Origin: Eubacterium sp. TM05-53
GTDB taxonomy: Bacteria; Bacillota_I; Bacilli_A; Erysipelotrichales; Erysipelotrichaceae
Length of the DNA stretch: 7,656 nt
Reading direction: 5' to 3'
NCBI RefSeq assembly: GCF_003436425.1
Contig: NZ_QSPK01000042.1
Span: forward strand, 1-7,656
Shown: positions 6,276 through 7,656 of the stretch, one piece after another
Layout of the letters: every line of letters begins with the position of its first letter
Numbering within the stretch: the first letter of the stretch is position 1
Position numbers and translations under genes: made by a program
Notes under the pieces: generated by a model
The model's database searches: none
The model's input: the letters and a program-made list of their open reading frames with translations, nothing else
What the model was told of the DNA's origin: nothing

Positions 6276-7656
6276 ATGTATACAGTACGTTTTCAATTGG
6301 AACTAAATGAATCTGAAAAACAGTTTTTGTCGAAGTCTTTTTTCTATGCAAATCAGATGCATAATCAGTTGGTTCGATATGCTACAAATCGATTGAATGC
6401 TTTATTTCATGATAAAGAATATATGGGTGCACGCAAAGCTTATGGAGAAGCTGAGTTTTCTAAAAAGAAAGGTTTTGAACTGTCAGCTTCTGAAAAGAAG
6501 AAGAAAAAAGAATTGTCAAATATCATGTGTATGAAACAAAAAGAGTATAATTTCACGAAGACTTCTTTGTGTAAGTTCGTATCCAAAGAACAAAAGAAAT
6601 TCAAGAACTACATCAACTCTCATCAGGCACAGGCAGAAGCAGAAGCTGTATATAAAGGAGTAGAAAAGGTTCTATTTGAGGATGGGTATCATCTTCATTA
6701 TCGAAGATATAATAGTTTCGATTGTATCAAACAAAAATGTGCTGCAACAGGAGTACGTCTTTCAAGATGGGATACCATCTGTTTTATGAAACATTACTAC
6801 AAAGTTCGTGTCCCAAAGAATGAATATATTCAGAACATCATTTCATCTGTCGATTTGAAAGAAGATGTTGTTTATTCATTTTTAAAAAGAATCGAATTCA
6901 ACAGTGGATTCAAATATTATGTAGTGATCACACTTCGAGGCGATGCGCCAAAACGAATTGAGCTGTCAAAAGATGGCGTACATCGTACAGGTGTAGACTT
7001 TGGGACCTCTACGATTGCGACAGTCTCAAATAACGAGGTCCATCTGGAAGAACTGTCTCCAGAATCAGCTGGATATGAAAAGGAAATCCGCCACAAGCAA
7101 AATCTGGTGGATGCCTCTATGCGAAAACATAATCCAGAAAACTATAACACAAATGGTACAGTCAAAAAGGGAAAGCACAAGTGGAAGACAACGAGAAGGT
7201 GCAGACGTCTGAAACGGCAGATACGCGTGCTCTATCGAAAGCAGTCTGCCTATATCAAGACTTCACACCATACCTTTATCAATAGAGTTGTTCAAAATAC
7301 TAGCGAATTCATTTTGGAACCAATGAACTTTAAAGCTCTGCAGAAGAAATCAAAGAAGACTGAACAACAGGATGAAGCTGTATCCGTTAAACAAAAAGAC
7401 GGCTCTACAAAGATGGTACACAAATACAAACGCAAAAAGCGTTATGGACATTCCATCAAGAACCGTTCTCCAGGTCTTATGCAGGCAGACTTAAAAACAA
7501 AAGCAACACAGTATGGAATTCCATACTACGAAATCGATATTCATCAATATCGTGCTTCTCAACTTCACCATGATACAGGAGAATACATCAAGCCTACTTT
7601 AAGTGAAAGATTTAAAACGATTGAAGGACATAAAGTACAAAGAGATTTGTATTCTA
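6276..7656 (+). CDS. tnpB: TnpB RNA-guided nuclease of an IS200/IS605-type element, 3' end outside the window
   Basis: Open frame of 460 codons with no stop before the window edge. TnpB proteins are RuvC-type nucleases guided by an omega-RNA and are ancestral to Cas12. The N-terminus (MYTVRFQLELNESEKQ) and following helices match the wedge/REC region. The RuvC pieces are GVDFGTSTIATV (Asp241), FILEPMN (Glu348), a basic bridge (KRKKRYGHSIKNRSPG, 385-400) and VQRDLYS (Asp457 as third acid). All three acidic residues are present, so it appears catalytically competent. There is no Cys between residues 310 and 460, so the usual CxxC zinc ribbon just before RuvC-III is missing; instead there is YRASQLHHDTGEYIKP followed by LSERF, as in a zinc-less sublineage common in Firmicutes. 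The length already exceeds the roughly 400 aa of typical TnpB. The omega-RNA, expected over the 3' end of the gene, cannot be seen. Confidence 0.92.
   Translation, partial: MYTVRFQLELNESEKQFLSKSFFYANQMHNQLVRYATNRLNALFHDKEYMGARKAYGEAEFSKKKGFELSASEKKKKKELSNIMCMKQKEYNFTKTSLCKFVSKEQKKFKNYINSHQAQAEAEAVYKGVEKVLFEDGYHLHYRRYNSFDCIKQKCAATGVRLSRWDTICFMKHYYKVRVPKNEYIQNIISSVDLKEDVVYSFLKRIEFNSGFKYYVVITLRGDAPKRIELSKDGVHRTGVDFGTSTIATVSNNEVHLEELSPESAGYEKEIRHKQNLVDASMRKHNPENYNTNGTVKKGKHKWKTTRRCRRLKRQIRVLYRKQSAYIKTSHHTFINRVVQNTSEFILEPMNFKALQKKSKKTEQQDEAVSVKQKDGSTKMVHKYKRKKRYGHSIKNRSPGLMQADLKTKATQYGIPYYEIDIHQYRASQLHHDTGEYIKPTLSERFKTIEGHKVQRDLYS

Larger units (their letters stand above)
6150..7656 (+). mobile_element. 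IS200/IS605-type element (left part, tnpB only visible), runs off the window
   Basis: The element consists of a left-end imperfect palindrome (6165-6184), about 90 bp of non-coding DNA and a tnpB frame reaching the window edge. No tnpA (Y1 transposase) precedes tnpB. Such elements do not make target duplications and insert 3' of a short target; TTAA at 6151-6154 is a candidate, so the left boundary is only approximate. The right end and stop codon lie outside. Confidence 0.7.

Noticed and set aside
6157..6351. Minus-strand 64-codon open frame
   Set aside because: It overlaps the IS end and the start of tnpB on the opposite strand, in a shadow frame. The genuine coding signals are tnpB and the shorter remnant frame.
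7000..7212. Plus-strand 70-codon open frame
   Set aside because: It is another frame within the RuvC-I to RuvC-II part of tnpB, which stays open throughout.

Overview
The window is AT-rich, with strong Shine-Dalgarno sites, extended -10 promoters, hairpin-plus-U-tract terminators and a T-box riboswitch. This points to a low-GC Gram-positive bacterium. The style of the genes (substrate-binding/permease fusion, PepF, Cache-type diguanylate cyclase) would suit a gut Erysipelotrichia or Clostridia relative, but the lineage is an inference.

Layout: (i) 1-793, plus strand: the 3' part of a membrane-anchored diguanylate cyclase with an intact GGDEF motif and I-site. It appears to carry a frameshift near position 40. 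(ii) A bidirectional terminator separates it from a minus-strand block. (iii) 808-1587, minus: an unrecognised 259-aa protein with a likely internal duplication and its own promoter. (iv) 1677-3437, minus: PepF-type oligoendopeptidase (M3 zinc peptidase) with its own promoter and terminator. (v) 3498-5754, minus: a two-gene polar amino-acid ABC importer, made of a fused substrate-binding protein/permease and its ATPase, with overlapping genes and a downstream terminator. (vi) 5775-6024, minus: promoter and T-box leader controlling the importer. The probable specifier region and the UGGU T-box bulge are most compatible with tRNA-Arg, so this is probably an arginine-responsive uptake operon. (vii) 6057 to about 6150, minus: the C-terminal remnant of a gene, resembling the tail of Rpn/PD-(D/E)XK transposase-like proteins. 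(viii) From about 6150 to the window end, plus: the left part of an IS200/IS605-type element with an end hairpin and a long tnpB frame. This frame (6276 to the edge, 460 codons visible) has no stop codon in the window.

How the parts fit: when the cognate tRNA is uncharged, the T-box should antiterminate and allow production of the importer. PepF, encoded next but transcribed separately, would supply amino acids from oligopeptides. The IS element appears to have landed in the remnant gene upstream of the importer promoter and left the T-box unit intact. The TnpB belongs to a lineage without the usual zinc-ribbon cysteines but keeps all three RuvC acidic residues. It is the most interesting item here, and its omega-RNA/right end lies beyond the window.
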